A stretch of 31,737 nt of DNA from JBNKFQ01 sp050289385 (GCA_050289385.1 JBNKFQ010000336.1:1-31737); one strand, 5' to 3'. Counted from the first letter of the stretch, positions 16,860 to 25,693 are shown. Notes: generated by a model from the letters alone, not told the origin. Program-made: numbers and translations.

Positions 16860-17227
16860 GTCTACACTCCAGAAATTTGTCCTGTCAGTTGTCTCCAACT
16901 CTCCATTCGCTTTTCCACAATGATTAACGCGCCGTCGCTTTGCCGGCATGTTCCACATAATGCACTCCGGAAGTGCCAGCTTCTCCCGATTCATTATAAT
17001 TCGTTCGGGGCACAGCTCATCACAGCCTCATGACAGATCGTCAATGTTTTGGTCAGCAAGAGAACGGCTTCGTGCGTCACGGTGATCATTGAGCGCAAAG
17101 CCATGAGCAGCTCTGCGGCTGGAACGGTTTGAGGGCTGTTCTGAATGTAAATACAAATTCACTTGCTTTAGCCCCCCGCCTTTGTATCATTACCAACAGA
17201 AACGTTGACGGTCACAGGGAGGCCTCC
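16860..17227 (+). promoter_or_regulatory. Intergenic region with candidate yccA promoters
   Basis: The 368-bp gap has no supportable gene. Two promoter-like pairs point to yccA: GTGCCA-16 bp-TATAAT (16973-17000) and TTGCTT-16 bp-TATCAT (17163-17190). The second lies about 38 bp before the start. No terminator is visible after the amidohydrolase. Confidence 0.4.
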
Positions 17228-17884
17228 ATGTCAGAACAATCCTATGCAGCTGCGCGCGGTATCGAATCCACACGCGAAATCAGCAAGGTACTGCGCAACA
17301 CATATACACTGCTCGCTATGACCATTGCCTTTAGCGCAATCACTGCCGGTATCGCCATGGCTATCAATGCGCCATTCTTCGGGCTGTGGACGCTCCTGCC
17401 CTACTTTGTTTGCCTCTGGATGGTTGAGAAAAAGAAAAACACAACTGCCGGACTGTTCTGGGTATTTGCGCTGACCGGCTGGCTCGGCTTCAGTTTGGGC
17501 CCGATTCTCAATTATTACCTCGGCATGGGCGGCGGTGATACCATCATGCTCGCTCTTGGTGGGACTGCGCTGATATTTTTTGCCACTTCGGCTTACGTAC
17601 TGATTACTCGCAAAGACCTCAGTTTTATGGGGGGCTTTCTGGTAACGGGCATTATGGTTGCCTTTATTGCCGCGATCGCTAACTACTTTCTGCACATCCA
17701 GGGTATGAGCCTGGCCATCAGCTGCATGTTCCTGGTGCTGGCATCCGGCCTTATCATGTGGCAAACCAGTCGTATTATTCACGGTGGCGAAACCAACTAT
17801 ATCTCCGCGACAGTATTGTTATACGTAATGATCTACAATATTTTCACATCGTTGTTACACTTGATTGGCATGGGTGATGATTAA
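17228..17884 (+). CDS. yccA: YccA, Bax inhibitor-1 family FtsH modulator
   Basis: Inner-membrane protein of the BI-1/UPF0005 family. E. coli YccA is both a substrate and an inhibitor of the FtsH protease and protects a jammed SecYEG. The start is the ATG at 17228, preceded by AGGGAGG; the frame opens 99 bp earlier but without such a site. The 218-aa protein has about seven hydrophobic segments and the family ending 'VLLYVMIYNIFTSLLHLIG' followed by acidic residues. A strong terminator follows within an inverted repeat. Confidence 0.92.
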   Translation: MSEQSYAAARGIESTREISKVLRNTYTLLAMTIAFSAITAGIAMAINAPFFGLWTLLPYFVCLWMVEKKKNTTAGLFWVFALTGWLGFSLGPILNYYLGMGGGDTIMLALGGTALIFFATSAYVLITRKDLSFMGGFLVTGIMVAFIAAIANYFLHIQGMSLAISCMFLVLASGLIMWQTSRIIHGGETNYISATVLLYVMIYNIFTSLLHLIGMGDD

Positions 17885-18072
17885 AAGACAACTGTAAGTG
17901 ACAAGCCTCAAACTGCAAACTCAAGCGCAGTACCTCTGTACAAACCCGTCCGTAATTAAAACTGCGGACGGGTTTTCAGTTATATAGATTCCGATATTTC
18001 AGTGATTGTCCTTTCGCAAGCTGAGCCGCATTTCAACTTGCAGCTTGAGGCTTGTCACTTGTAACTGTCTTT
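17884..18072. repeat. Inverted-repeat element A
   Basis: Two 36-bp arms (17884-17919 and 18037-18072) are inverted copies matching at 30 of 36 positions. They include an uninterrupted 16-bp core TTGAGGCTTGTCACTT on the right arm. The enclosed 117 bp carries the yccA terminator. The right arm ends 3 bp before a TyrR-type box of the next gene. It could be a small non-coding mobile element or paired REP-like units. Confidence 0.75.
17942..17976 (+). terminator. Rho-independent terminator after yccA
   Basis: An 11-bp stem AAACCCGTCCG/CGGACGGGTTT with a 12-nt loop is followed by a short T run. It works in either orientation but lies 57 bp after yccA. Confidence 0.85.
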
Positions 18073-18074
18073 CC

Positions 18075-18092
18075 CGTAAACTATTCGTTACA
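18075..18092 (+). promoter_or_regulatory. TyrR/PhhR box before the regulator gene
   Basis: CGTAAA-N6-GTTACA matches the TyrR consensus TGTAAA-N6-TTTACA at 10 of 12 positions and keeps the essential G-N14-C. It is 35 bp before the regulator start, so autoregulation is likely. Confidence 0.6.
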
Positions 18093-18126
18093 CTTTATAT
18101 CACTTGGTACCGCTGGAAAGCCCAAT

Positions 18127-19677
18127 ATGCGCCTGCAGGTAATCTGTGAAAATCGCCCCGGCATCGCCAGTGAAGTACTGGATATCCTGAGCCTGCGACA
18201 TATCGACCTGTGCGGTATCGAAGTTGGCCCTTCCGGGCAAATTTATCTGCGGATTCAAAACCTGGCGGCTGATTCTTTGCAACACTTGATGCCCGAAATC
18301 CGGCGCATCAAGGATGTCAAAGATGTCGTACTTATCCCCTATTTGCCCATGGAACGGGAACACCAGGAAATCCAGACCCTCCTGAATACCCTGCCCGACC
18401 CTGTTATCTCCATTGATCAGCAAGGCGGCATTGCAGTAGCAAACGAAGCGGCGCAATCTTTACTCAAACTTGAAGCAAACGAAGCCAAGGGCAAACTGCT
18501 CAAACAATGGCTAAAGGGCTTTAACCTGACCCAGTGGCTCAACGATCCCGAACACCAGGTGGTCAGCAGCCAACTGGAGTTTGCCGGCCTTCCTTACCTG
18601 GCAAATTTTTACCCGATCCGCGTACCCGACGAAGGCAATATCAACTCTGCTTTCGCCGGCGGTGTTGTGTTGTTTCGCGCCCCGGCGCAACTGGGGCAGC
18701 AAATCGCCGCCTGGCAAAAACAGATTGGGCAATTCGAGTTTATCCAGGCAAAAAGCCCTGGTATGAAACGGGTTATTCGACAAGCCAAAAAAGTTGCCGA
18801 ACTCGATGCACCTTTGCTTATCACAGGGGAAACCGGGGTTGGCAAGGAGCTGATTTCCAAAGCATGTCATCAGCAAAGCATGCGCCAGAACAGCCCTTTT
18901 TTGGCAATCAACTGCGCTGGCTTACCCGAAGACGCCGCTGAAAGCGAATTGTTTGGCATGGAAGATCGGTGTGGGTCTATCACCAAAGGCGTCTTTGAGC
19001 TGGCTGCCAACGGCACCGTATTTTTACAAGAGGTGGGCGAACTGCCACTGTCTTTACAGGCTAAATTCTTGCGGTTGCTACAGGATGGAAGTTATCGCCG
19101 GGTTGGCAGTGAGCAAGAAATACAAACTCGCGTTCGCATCATCTGTTCCACCCAGCAGGACTTGCCAGCCTTGTGCCAAAGCGGTCAGTTTCGCGAAGAC
19201 CTGTATTATCGACTTCATGTTCTGACGCTCAATATTCCGCCGCTACGCAATCGACGTGACGATATTCTGCCGCTGACGCGTCATTTCCTGAACCAGTATG
19301 CAACTGCTAATCGCCGCAGACTCAAACTGTCTGATCTGAGTAAACGCACGCTTGAACAATACGACTGGCCCGGAAATGTGCGGCAACTGCAAAACGCTAT
19401 ACAGCAAGCCGCTACCGTTGCTGAGGGCTCAGTTCTGGAGCCGGAGCATTTCCAGTTGCCTGGATACGCGCAAAACCTTGGCCTTATAGACCACAAATCT
19501 GTCACCACCCTGGACGAATCTGTTCGGCGCTACGAAGCTGAATTGCTGCGCACTCTTTATCCTGCCTACCCGTCTTCCCGTAAACTGGCACAACGGCTTG
19601 GTATTTCACATACCGCAGTTGCCAATAAATTGCGGGAATATGGGATTGGAGGGAAAAGTCGGAAGTCGGACGTCTGA
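18127..19677 (+). CDS. phhR: TyrR/PhhR-like aromatic amino acid regulator
   Basis: A 516-aa regulator from ATG 18127 (MRLQVICENRPGIASEVLD is the standard TyrR start; the frame opens 25 codons earlier). The order is an ACT domain (1-75), PAS-like region (about 85-190), an AAA+ sigma-54-type domain (205-430) with Walker A GETGVGKE (234-241), and a Fis-like HTH with SSRKLAQRLGISHTAVANKL at the end. As in TyrR, the GAFTGA loop is absent (EDRCGSITKGVFE instead), so sigma-70 action is expected. Unusually, the Walker B motif reads FLQE, with Q301 for Asp. It is next to the homogentisate genes it probably controls. The last codons are formed by an inverted repeat. Confidence 0.9.
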   Translation: MRLQVICENRPGIASEVLDILSLRHIDLCGIEVGPSGQIYLRIQNLAADSLQHLMPEIRRIKDVKDVVLIPYLPMEREHQEIQTLLNTLPDPVISIDQQGGIAVANEAAQSLLKLEANEAKGKLLKQWLKGFNLTQWLNDPEHQVVSSQLEFAGLPYLANFYPIRVPDEGNINSAFAGGVVLFRAPAQLGQQIAAWQKQIGQFEFIQAKSPGMKRVIRQAKKVAELDAPLLITGETGVGKELISKACHQQSMRQNSPFLAINCAGLPEDAAESELFGMEDRCGSITKGVFELAANGTVFLQEVGELPLSLQAKFLRLLQDGSYRRVGSEQEIQTRVRIICSTQQDLPALCQSGQFREDLYYRLHVLTLNIPPLRNRRDDILPLTRHFLNQYATANRRRLKLSDLSKRTLEQYDWPGNVRQLQNAIQQAATVAEGSVLEPEHFQLPGYAQNLGLIDHKSVTTLDESVRRYEAELLRTLYPAYPSSRKLAQRLGISHTAVANKLREYGIGGKSRKSDV

Positions 19678-19808
19678 AGTCGGAAGCTAAAAACAAAACA
19701 ACGATCCCCGGCTCTTTACCATACTACCAGGCTTCACAATGCCAAGTGCAGCAATGGCAAGTGCAGCAATGGCAAGAGTCTGTAGCTTCCGACTTCAGAC
19801 GTCCGACT
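19664..19808. repeat. Inverted-repeat element B
   Basis: A perfect 26-bp inverted repeat (19664-19689 and 19783-19808), built from internal GAAGTCGG-like units. It encloses a 15-bp tandem GGCAAGTGCAGCAAT repeated about 2.4 times (19741-19776). The left arm covers the last codons and stop of the regulator. The right arm ends 5 bp before the TyrR-type box of hpd. Confidence 0.8.
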
Positions 19809-19813
19809 CAAGA

Positions 19814-19831
19814 CGTACACATTTCTTTACA
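19814..19831 (+). promoter_or_regulatory. TyrR/PhhR box before hpd
   Basis: CGTACA-N6-TTTACA matches the consensus TGTAAA-N6-TTTACA at 10 of 12 positions and keeps G-N14-C. It lies 109 bp upstream of hpd, a suitable distance for activation of the catabolic operon. Confidence 0.6.
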
Positions 19832-19939
19832 AATTCCAACATTTTCCACCGCTCTTTTTCAAGCTCTGAACTATAGTAATTACAGACCTCCAACTGGGAA
19901 AATCCGCACATCACCAGACATGTTCAGAGGTACGATCAA

Positions 19940-21025
19940 ATGGCTAATGTACAACTCGACCCCCGCAACCCCCTTGGCACCGACGGCTTTGAATTTGTTG
20001 AGTACACGGCACCGGACAGCAAGGGCATAGCCGACCTGAAACAATTGTTTGGCTTGCTGGGCTTCACCGAGGTAGCTAAACACCGCAGCAAGGATGTCTG
20101 GCTGTTCAAACAGGGCGATATCAACTTTTTGATCAACGCCGAAAAAAAGCATTCACAAGCTCATGAGTTTGCCGATGCCCATGGCCCGAGCGTCTGCGGT
20201 ATGGCTTTTCGTGTCAAAAACGCCGCCCGCGCCTGGCAATACGCTGTAGACCATGGCGCACAGCCTTTTACCGGCAATATCGGCCCCATGGAACTGAATA
20301 TTCCGGCAGTGTACGGCATTGGTGGCAGCACTCTGTTTTTTGTCGACCGTTATGGCGACAAGAATATCTACGAGGTCGACTTTGAGTTCTACCCTGACTG
20401 GGAAACAGAATTAAAAGCTAATGAAACTGGCCTGATCACTCTGGACCATCTTACTCATAACGTGTTTCAGGGCAACATGGACAAATGGAGCGGTTTTTAC
20501 GAAAAAATTGGCAACTTCCAGGAAATTCGTTACTTTGATATCGAAGGCAAACTCACCGGGCTTGTGTCCCGCGCCATGACCTCACCTTGTGGAAAAATTC
20601 GTATCCCCATTAATGAATCATCCGATGACAAATCCCAGATAGAAGAATATTTGACTGAGTATAACGGCGAGGGGATACAACATATCGCACTGTTCACCGA
20701 TGATATTTACGATTCCGTCCGCAAGTTGCGCGATCGTGGCATGGAGTTTATGCCTACTCCGGATACCTACTATGAAAAAGTTGACTCCCGCATACCGAAT
20801 CACGGCGAAAATCTGGATGCCATGCGCGAGCTGCGAATACTTATTGACGGAGCCCCCGAAGACAGTGGAATTCTGCTGCAAATTTTTACAAAAACTGTCA
20901 TTGGCCCGGTATTTTTTGAAATTATTCAACGCAAGGGCAATGAAGGTTTTGGGGAAGGCAATTTCAAGGCGCTGTTTGAGTCGATCGAAGAAGACCAGAT
21001 TCGCCGCGGTGTTCTGAACGCGTAA
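19940..21025 (+). CDS. hpd: 4-hydroxyphenylpyruvate dioxygenase
   Basis: Fe(II) enzyme converting 4-hydroxyphenylpyruvate to homogentisate in tyrosine catabolism. The 361-aa protein has two vicinal-oxygen-chelate repeats. The metal triad is visible as His in LDHLTHNVF, His in GIQHIALFTDD and Glu in PVFFEIIQRKG. The start is ATG 19940, with AGAGG about 10 nt upstream. It is the first gene of a four-gene operon; hmgA starts 10 bp after its stop. Confidence 0.96.
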   Translation: MANVQLDPRNPLGTDGFEFVEYTAPDSKGIADLKQLFGLLGFTEVAKHRSKDVWLFKQGDINFLINAEKKHSQAHEFADAHGPSVCGMAFRVKNAARAWQYAVDHGAQPFTGNIGPMELNIPAVYGIGGSTLFFVDRYGDKNIYEVDFEFYPDWETELKANETGLITLDHLTHNVFQGNMDKWSGFYEKIGNFQEIRYFDIEGKLTGLVSRAMTSPCGKIRIPINESSDDKSQIEEYLTEYNGEGIQHIALFTDDIYDSVRKLRDRGMEFMPTPDTYYEKVDSRIPNHGENLDAMRELRILIDGAPEDSGILLQIFTKTVIGPVFFEIIQRKGNEGFGEGNFKALFESIEEDQIRRGVLNA

Positions 21026-21035
21026 AAGGATTGCA

Positions 21036-22361
21036 ATGACTATGATTGTTACCAACAACAATAAATATCATGACCTGGTTTATTTGTCGGGCTTTAACAA
21101 TGAACACGAAACCGAAGCACTACCCGGCGCACTGCCACAAGGTCGTTTTTCACCACAAAAAGTTGCCTATGGGTTATACGCAGAAAAGTTCAGTTCTACT
21201 GCCTTTACTGCGCCTCGACATCAAAATCGTCGCACCTGGTTTTATCGTATCAGGCCGTCGGTGACACAAAGCGACTACGTCCCCATAGATCATGACGCAC
21301 TGCGCAGCGCACCCGTTACCGAAATGCCTGCACCACCCAACCAGTTGCGCTGGGACCCTCTGGACATTCCATCAACACCGGTCGATTTTATTGACGGCCT
21401 GAACACCATTGCTGCCAATGGCGATGTTAATACGCAAACCGGTATCGGCATTCACATATACTGTGCCAGTCAATCCATGGACAAGCGTTTTTTTTACAAC
21501 GCCGACGGCGAAATGCTGTTTGTACCGCAACTGGGAGCTATCGCCCTGCATACTGAATGCGGCATATTGGCAATAAAGGCGGGAGAAATTGCCGTGGTTC
21601 CGCGCGGCATCAAGTTTCGTGTTGAACTGTTGGACGACAGTGCACGCGGATATATTTGTGAAAACTACGGCTCGCCGCTCCATCTGCCGGAACGTGGCCC
21701 CGCAGGTTCAGATGGTTATGCCAATGATCGCGATTTTAAATATCCGGTAGCCGCATATGAAGACCGCGATGGTGAATTTGAGCTGGTATGCAAATTCGGT
21801 GGCAAGCTGTTTGCCAGTAAACTTGATCACTCACCGCTGGATGTGGTGGCATGGGTTGGCAACTCAGCACCGTACAAATACGACCTGGAACGCTTTAACG
21901 CTTTAGGCAGCATCAGCTACGATCACCCCGACCCATCCATATTTACGGTACTGACTTCGCCATCAGACACTGCCGGAGTTGCCAATGTGGATTTTGTGGT
22001 ATTCCCGTCACGCTGGATGGTTGCCGAAGATACCTTTCGCCCCCCCTGGTACCACCGCAATGTAATGAGTGAATTTATGGGGCTGATTTACGGTGTATAC
22101 GATGCCAAAGAACAGGGCTTTGTGCCAGGAGGCGCCAGTTTGCACAACTGCATGTCACCTCACGGCCCGGAGGCCAGTGTGTTTGAAAAAGCCAGCAACG
22201 AAAATCTTGCTCCCGTCAAGCAGGAAGCGACGATGGCCTTTATGTTCGAATCTCGTTACATCATTCAGCCGACAAAATTTGCACTGGAAAGTCGTTATCG
22301 GCAAAAAGACTATCTTGAGTGTTGGGCAGGATTAAACAAACACTTTACAGGTGAAAAATAA
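21036..22361 (+). CDS. hmgA: Homogentisate 1,2-dioxygenase
   Basis: Opens the ring of homogentisate to maleylacetoacetate using Fe(II). The 441-aa length is normal. Recognisable are YLSGFNNEHETEALPGALP near the start and the metal-binding part FPSRWMVAEDTFRPPWYHRN...SEFMGLI, followed by SLHNCMSPHGP. The start has AAAGGA at the right distance. Its stop lies 1 bp before the fahA start. Confidence 0.97.
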   Translation: MTMIVTNNNKYHDLVYLSGFNNEHETEALPGALPQGRFSPQKVAYGLYAEKFSSTAFTAPRHQNRRTWFYRIRPSVTQSDYVPIDHDALRSAPVTEMPAPPNQLRWDPLDIPSTPVDFIDGLNTIAANGDVNTQTGIGIHIYCASQSMDKRFFYNADGEMLFVPQLGAIALHTECGILAIKAGEIAVVPRGIKFRVELLDDSARGYICENYGSPLHLPERGPAGSDGYANDRDFKYPVAAYEDRDGEFELVCKFGGKLFASKLDHSPLDVVAWVGNSAPYKYDLERFNALGSISYDHPDPSIFTVLTSPSDTAGVANVDFVVFPSRWMVAEDTFRPPWYHRNVMSEFMGLIYGVYDAKEQGFVPGGASLHNCMSPHGPEASVFEKASNENLAPVKQEATMAFMFESRYIIQPTKFALESRYRQKDYLECWAGLNKHFTGEK

Positions 22362-22362
22362 A

Positions 22363-23376
22363 ATGAAACTGGCAACACTGAAAAATAATACACGCGATGG
22401 ACAACTGGTTGTTGTCAGTCGTGACTTGAGCCGCGCTATCGCCGTGCCCGATATTGCCGACACGCTGCAACAAGTCATGGATAGCTGGAATACCCTGGCG
22501 CCGCAACTGCAGGAAATATCCAACGCTTTAAACGCCGGTATTTTGAGTGGTGAATTCCATTTTGATGAAACCCGATGCGAGTCTCCCCTGCCCCGCGCTT
22601 ACCAGTGGGCTGACGGCAGCGCCTATGTCAATCATGTCGAACTGGTGCGCAAGGCACGCAATGCTGAAATGCCACCGAGCTTCTGGACCGACCCCCTGAT
22701 GTACCAGGGCGGTTCGGATGATTTTATTGGCCCACACGATGATATCCTTTTGCCCTCCGAGGAACACGGCATTGATTTTGAAGGTGAAATTGCCATCATT
22801 ACTGACGATGTCAACATGGGCATCGACCCGGAAAGCGCTCAAAACCATATCAAGCTGTTAATGCTGGTCAACGATGTTTCTCTGCGCGCATTAATTCCCG
22901 CAGAATTGTCCAAGGGTTTTGGTTTTTTCCAGTCCAAACCTGCGTCCTCTTTTTCACCCGTTGCTGTGACACCGGACGAGCTGGGAGATAAATGGCGTGG
23001 TGGCAAAGTTCACTTGCCACTGCTTTCAAAATATAACGGCGAACCATTTGGCAAACCGAATGCTGGCGAAGATATGACCTTTGATTTTGGCCAGTTAATT
23101 GCGCATTTGTGTAAAACACGCAATATGCGAGCTGGCGCCATTTTGGGTTCCGGCACTGTGTCTAATAAACAGGGCACAGAGCACGGAACCTCAATTGCAG
23201 AAGGGGGCGTGGGCTATTCCTGTATTGCCGAGGTACGCATGATTGAGACTATTCGCGACGGTAAGCCCTCTACCCCGTTTATGAAATTTGGCGACCGTAT
23301 TCGAATGGAGATGAAAGACGAAGATGGTAATTCCATATTCGGCGCCATTGACCAAACAGTTGTGGAATATAAATGA
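22363..23376 (+). CDS. fahA: Fumarylacetoacetase
   Basis: Final hydrolysis of fumarylacetoacetate to fumarate and acetoacetate. From ATG 22363 it is 337 aa; an in-frame GTG at 22351 overlaps hmgA and has no site of its own, whereas AGGTG precedes the ATG. It is the shorter bacterial FAH form, about 100 residues less than the mammalian-like enzyme. The FAH fold signatures DFEGEIAII, DVSLRALIP and GSGTVSNKQG are present. The last codon overlaps maiA by 4 bp. Confidence 0.94.
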   Translation: MKLATLKNNTRDGQLVVVSRDLSRAIAVPDIADTLQQVMDSWNTLAPQLQEISNALNAGILSGEFHFDETRCESPLPRAYQWADGSAYVNHVELVRKARNAEMPPSFWTDPLMYQGGSDDFIGPHDDILLPSEEHGIDFEGEIAIITDDVNMGIDPESAQNHIKLLMLVNDVSLRALIPAELSKGFGFFQSKPASSFSPVAVTPDELGDKWRGGKVHLPLLSKYNGEPFGKPNAGEDMTFDFGQLIAHLCKTRNMRAGAILGSGTVSNKQGTEHGTSIAEGGVGYSCIAEVRMIETIRDGKPSTPFMKFGDRIRMEMKDEDGNSIFGAIDQTVVEYK

Positions 23377-24017
23377 TACTTTATGGTTACTGGCGGTCTT
23401 CAGCAGCTTATCGCGTTCGCATCGCGCTTAACCTCAAAGGCATCGAGTATGAACAGAAATCGGTACATCTGCTAAAAAATGGCGGCAAACAATTCAGTGA
23501 TGAATACACCGCCATCAATCCCGCCCAACTGGTGCCCACTCTGGTGGACGGCGACCTGACACTCAACCAGTCTATGGCCATTCTGGACTATATCGAACAA
23601 AAGTATTCCGAACCCGCTCTTTTGCCATTGGCTAACGCCAAACGCGCACAAGTGTTGGCGTTAGCCAATGACGTTGCCTGCGATATTCACCCACTCAATA
23701 ATTTGCGCGTACTAAAGTATCTGTCCGATCACTTTAATGCGGGTGAACAACAAAAAGAAGAATGGTATCACCAGTGGCTGAAAAAAGGGTTCCGCGGGCT
23801 GGAAACACATGCAAGGCAATATGGCAGCACAGGAAAGTTTTTATTTGAAGATACTCTCACCCTTGCAGATGCTGTATTGATACCTCAAATATACAATGCG
23901 TTGCGTTACAGATTTGATATGAAAAGCTATCCCCTGCTTTATTCAATATGGGAAAACTGCAACACACTGCAAGCCTTTAACGATGCTCGGCCTGAAAATC
24001 AGCCCGATGTGATTTGA
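23373..24017 (+). CDS. maiA: Maleylacetoacetate isomerase
   Basis: Glutathione-dependent zeta-class GST that isomerises maleylacetoacetate to fumarylacetoacetate. The 214-aa protein has the thioredoxin-fold N-terminus with YWRSSAAYRVRIALN, which holds the active-site serines. NPAQLVPTLVDG and NQSMAILDYIE follow, for glutathione binding. The start overlaps fahA (ATGA). The gene order places isomerase after hydrolase although it acts before it. Confidence 0.95.
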   Translation: MILYGYWRSSAAYRVRIALNLKGIEYEQKSVHLLKNGGKQFSDEYTAINPAQLVPTLVDGDLTLNQSMAILDYIEQKYSEPALLPLANAKRAQVLALANDVACDIHPLNNLRVLKYLSDHFNAGEQQKEEWYHQWLKKGFRGLETHARQYGSTGKFLFEDTLTLADAVLIPQIYNALRYRFDMKSYPLLYSIWENCNTLQAFNDARPENQPDVI

Positions 24018-24041
24018 TGCCCAATACTCGACTCTGATTAA

Positions 24042-24353
24042 TTACAGCCTGCTTTTGGTAAAGCGCTCAATCTGCTGCCGAATAGTTTCATTTTCCTGCT
24101 GTAAAGCCTGATTTTTTTGCAGCAGATCAATAACCATAGCTACGGCAACCCAGTCAATTTCAAAATCCTGATAAATGCGCACGGCTTTTTTTATCCAGTA
24201 AACACTGGTGGTATCAAATACCCAGTCGGTAGTCGACGCTCCCTTGAGCGGTTTGACAATATCGTACTCTACAACCTCAACAATTGTGGCTGTATCGATC
24301 TCTTCCAGTTGACACAGCTCACCAAGTGAAATCTCGCGTAGTATTGTGGTCAT
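24042..24353 (-). CDS. cbpM: Chaperone modulator CbpM
   Basis: Small inhibitor that binds the J domain of CbpA and limits its DnaK co-chaperone and DNA-binding activity. The 103-aa product from ATG 24353 has a MerR-like helical start (ISLGELCQLEEIDTATIVEVVEY) and a C-terminal coiled coil (LQKNQALQQENETIRQQIERF). Its ATG overlaps the cbpA stop (ATGA). It converges with maiA with a 24-bp gap and no visible terminator. Confidence 0.88.
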   Translation of the reverse strand: MTTILREISLGELCQLEEIDTATIVEVVEYDIVKPLKGASTTDWVFDTTSVYWIKKAVRIYQDFEIDWVAVAMVIDLLQKNQALQQENETIRQQIERFTKSRL

Positions 24354-25303
24354 TTTGAGTCTCTCCACTCTGCACGGGGATCAAAGCTGGCCGATTCCGC
24401 AAGGTCTGACCATAATTTTTGAGCTTTGGCATCAGCTACCGGGGGCATGACTATTTTCAGTACTGCAATTAAATCACCGGTACCGACTTTACTTTTTAGC
24501 CCTTTACCTTTGATACGCAATTTACTCCCGGTCTGGCTGTTGGGGGCAATTGTCAGGTTTATTTTTCCAGTTAGTGTTGGAATGGTGGCTTTGGTCCCCA
24601 GGGCAGCTTCCCAGGGAGACAATGGCACCGTTATTACAAGGTTATGACCCTGCACATCAAACAGGGGGTGTGGAACCAGGCGTATATGCAGGTAAAGATC
24701 GCCATTCTCTCCGCTGCCCTGACCGGGAGATCCCTGTCCCTTGAGGCGGATTCGCTCTCCGTCTCTCACCCCTGTGGGTATTTTTACATTCAGGGATTTC
24801 TTTATGTGTGTCATTCGACCATCTTTATAAGCTGGAACCCGGTATTCCACTTTTTTTGACGATTTTTCAAGTGTTTCTTCCAGAAACACAGGCATTTCGA
24901 TTTCTATATCCTGCCCTCGAAGACCAAACGATGCCGACTCATCAGCCCCATGAAAGCCTCTCGCTCCGGCGCCAAATATTGTGTTAAAAAAATCAGAAAA
25001 ATCGCCATCAAAACGACCACTCTTCCACTCTGTCGAACCACTGCCCTGCCAGCCCGGTGGCGGCTCAAATCCCTTGCCAGATCTGCCACCATACTGACGC
25101 AACTCATCATATTCGGCCCTGCGTTCCGGGCTTTTTAATACTTCGTAAGCCTCGGCAACTTCCTTGAATTTGTCCTCGGCGTCTTTGTCCGGATTCATAT
25201 CCGGGTGATATTTTCTCGCCAATTTCCGGTACGCCGCCTTAATATCCTTACTATCCGCATCTGCCTTGACGCCAAGGATTTTGTAATAGTCTTTAAATTC
25301 CAT
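24350..25303 (-). CDS. cbpA: Curved DNA-binding protein CbpA (DnaJ-like)
   Basis: Type II J-domain co-chaperone of DnaK that also binds curved DNA. The 317-aa protein has a J domain (1-70) with the HPD motif (H33-D35 in KYHPDMNPDK), a Gly-rich linker, and the two substrate-binding beta domains. It lacks the cysteine-rich zinc domain of DnaJ. cbpM overlaps downstream, the standard pairing. Confidence 0.95.
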   Translation of the reverse strand: MEFKDYYKILGVKADADSKDIKAAYRKLARKYHPDMNPDKDAEDKFKEVAEAYEVLKSPERRAEYDELRQYGGRSGKGFEPPPGWQGSGSTEWKSGRFDGDFSDFFNTIFGAGARGFHGADESASFGLRGQDIEIEMPVFLEETLEKSSKKVEYRVPAYKDGRMTHIKKSLNVKIPTGVRDGERIRLKGQGSPGQGSGENGDLYLHIRLVPHPLFDVQGHNLVITVPLSPWEAALGTKATIPTLTGKINLTIAPNSQTGSKLRIKGKGLKSKVGTGDLIAVLKIVMPPVADAKAQKLWSDLAESASFDPRAEWRDSK

Positions 25304-25376
25304 AAAAGTACCTGTTTAATTATCTTCGGTCGCTTTCCTTATCCTTATGGCCTGTCTATACCACACTTGGGCATCT

Positions 25377-25544
25377 AAAAATTCACTTTCCCAGCGATTG
25401 CGGCGTCTACACCGTGCTCGAATCCTCATGTATTCCTATACACTGCGGCTCTCCTACCTGCTACGCTCGCCCTGCGGGTCGCCTCTACAGGCACTGTCTC
25501 CGCTGCGCTACCACTCTTGCACTCATCGACAAAATTGAATTTTT
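25377..25544. repeat. Candidate interspersed repeat in cbpA-aminotransferase gap
   Basis: The 390-bp gap before the aminotransferase has no real gene. Between 9-bp inverted ends (AAAAATTCA, 25377-25385; TGAATTTTT, 25536-25544) lies a GC-rich block containing GCTACGCTCGCCCTGCGGG and CTCCGCTGCGC. It reads open over 63 codons on the plus strand but lacks a ribosome-binding site. The shape suggests a small repetitive element. I cannot test other copies. Confidence 0.4.
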
Positions 25545-25693
25545 GAGGTACCCATTTGTCAACAATCAGATTATAGGGCATCTCTAAAAACTGCTCATCC
25601 AGTGCGGATCCCGAACGTCCCGGGCCCTGACCGGTATTGCCCTACCCCATACAAGTTTGTCAGACTTGCGCCTTTGCGACTGGAATGGCGTCC

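Noticed and set aside
17231..17782. 183-codon minus-strand frame opposite yccA
   Set aside because: It is antisense to a clearly conserved membrane protein; the composition is that of a shadow frame.
25347..25538. 63-codon plus-strand frame before the aminotransferase
   Set aside because: No ribosome-binding site; it coincides with the candidate non-coding repeat.
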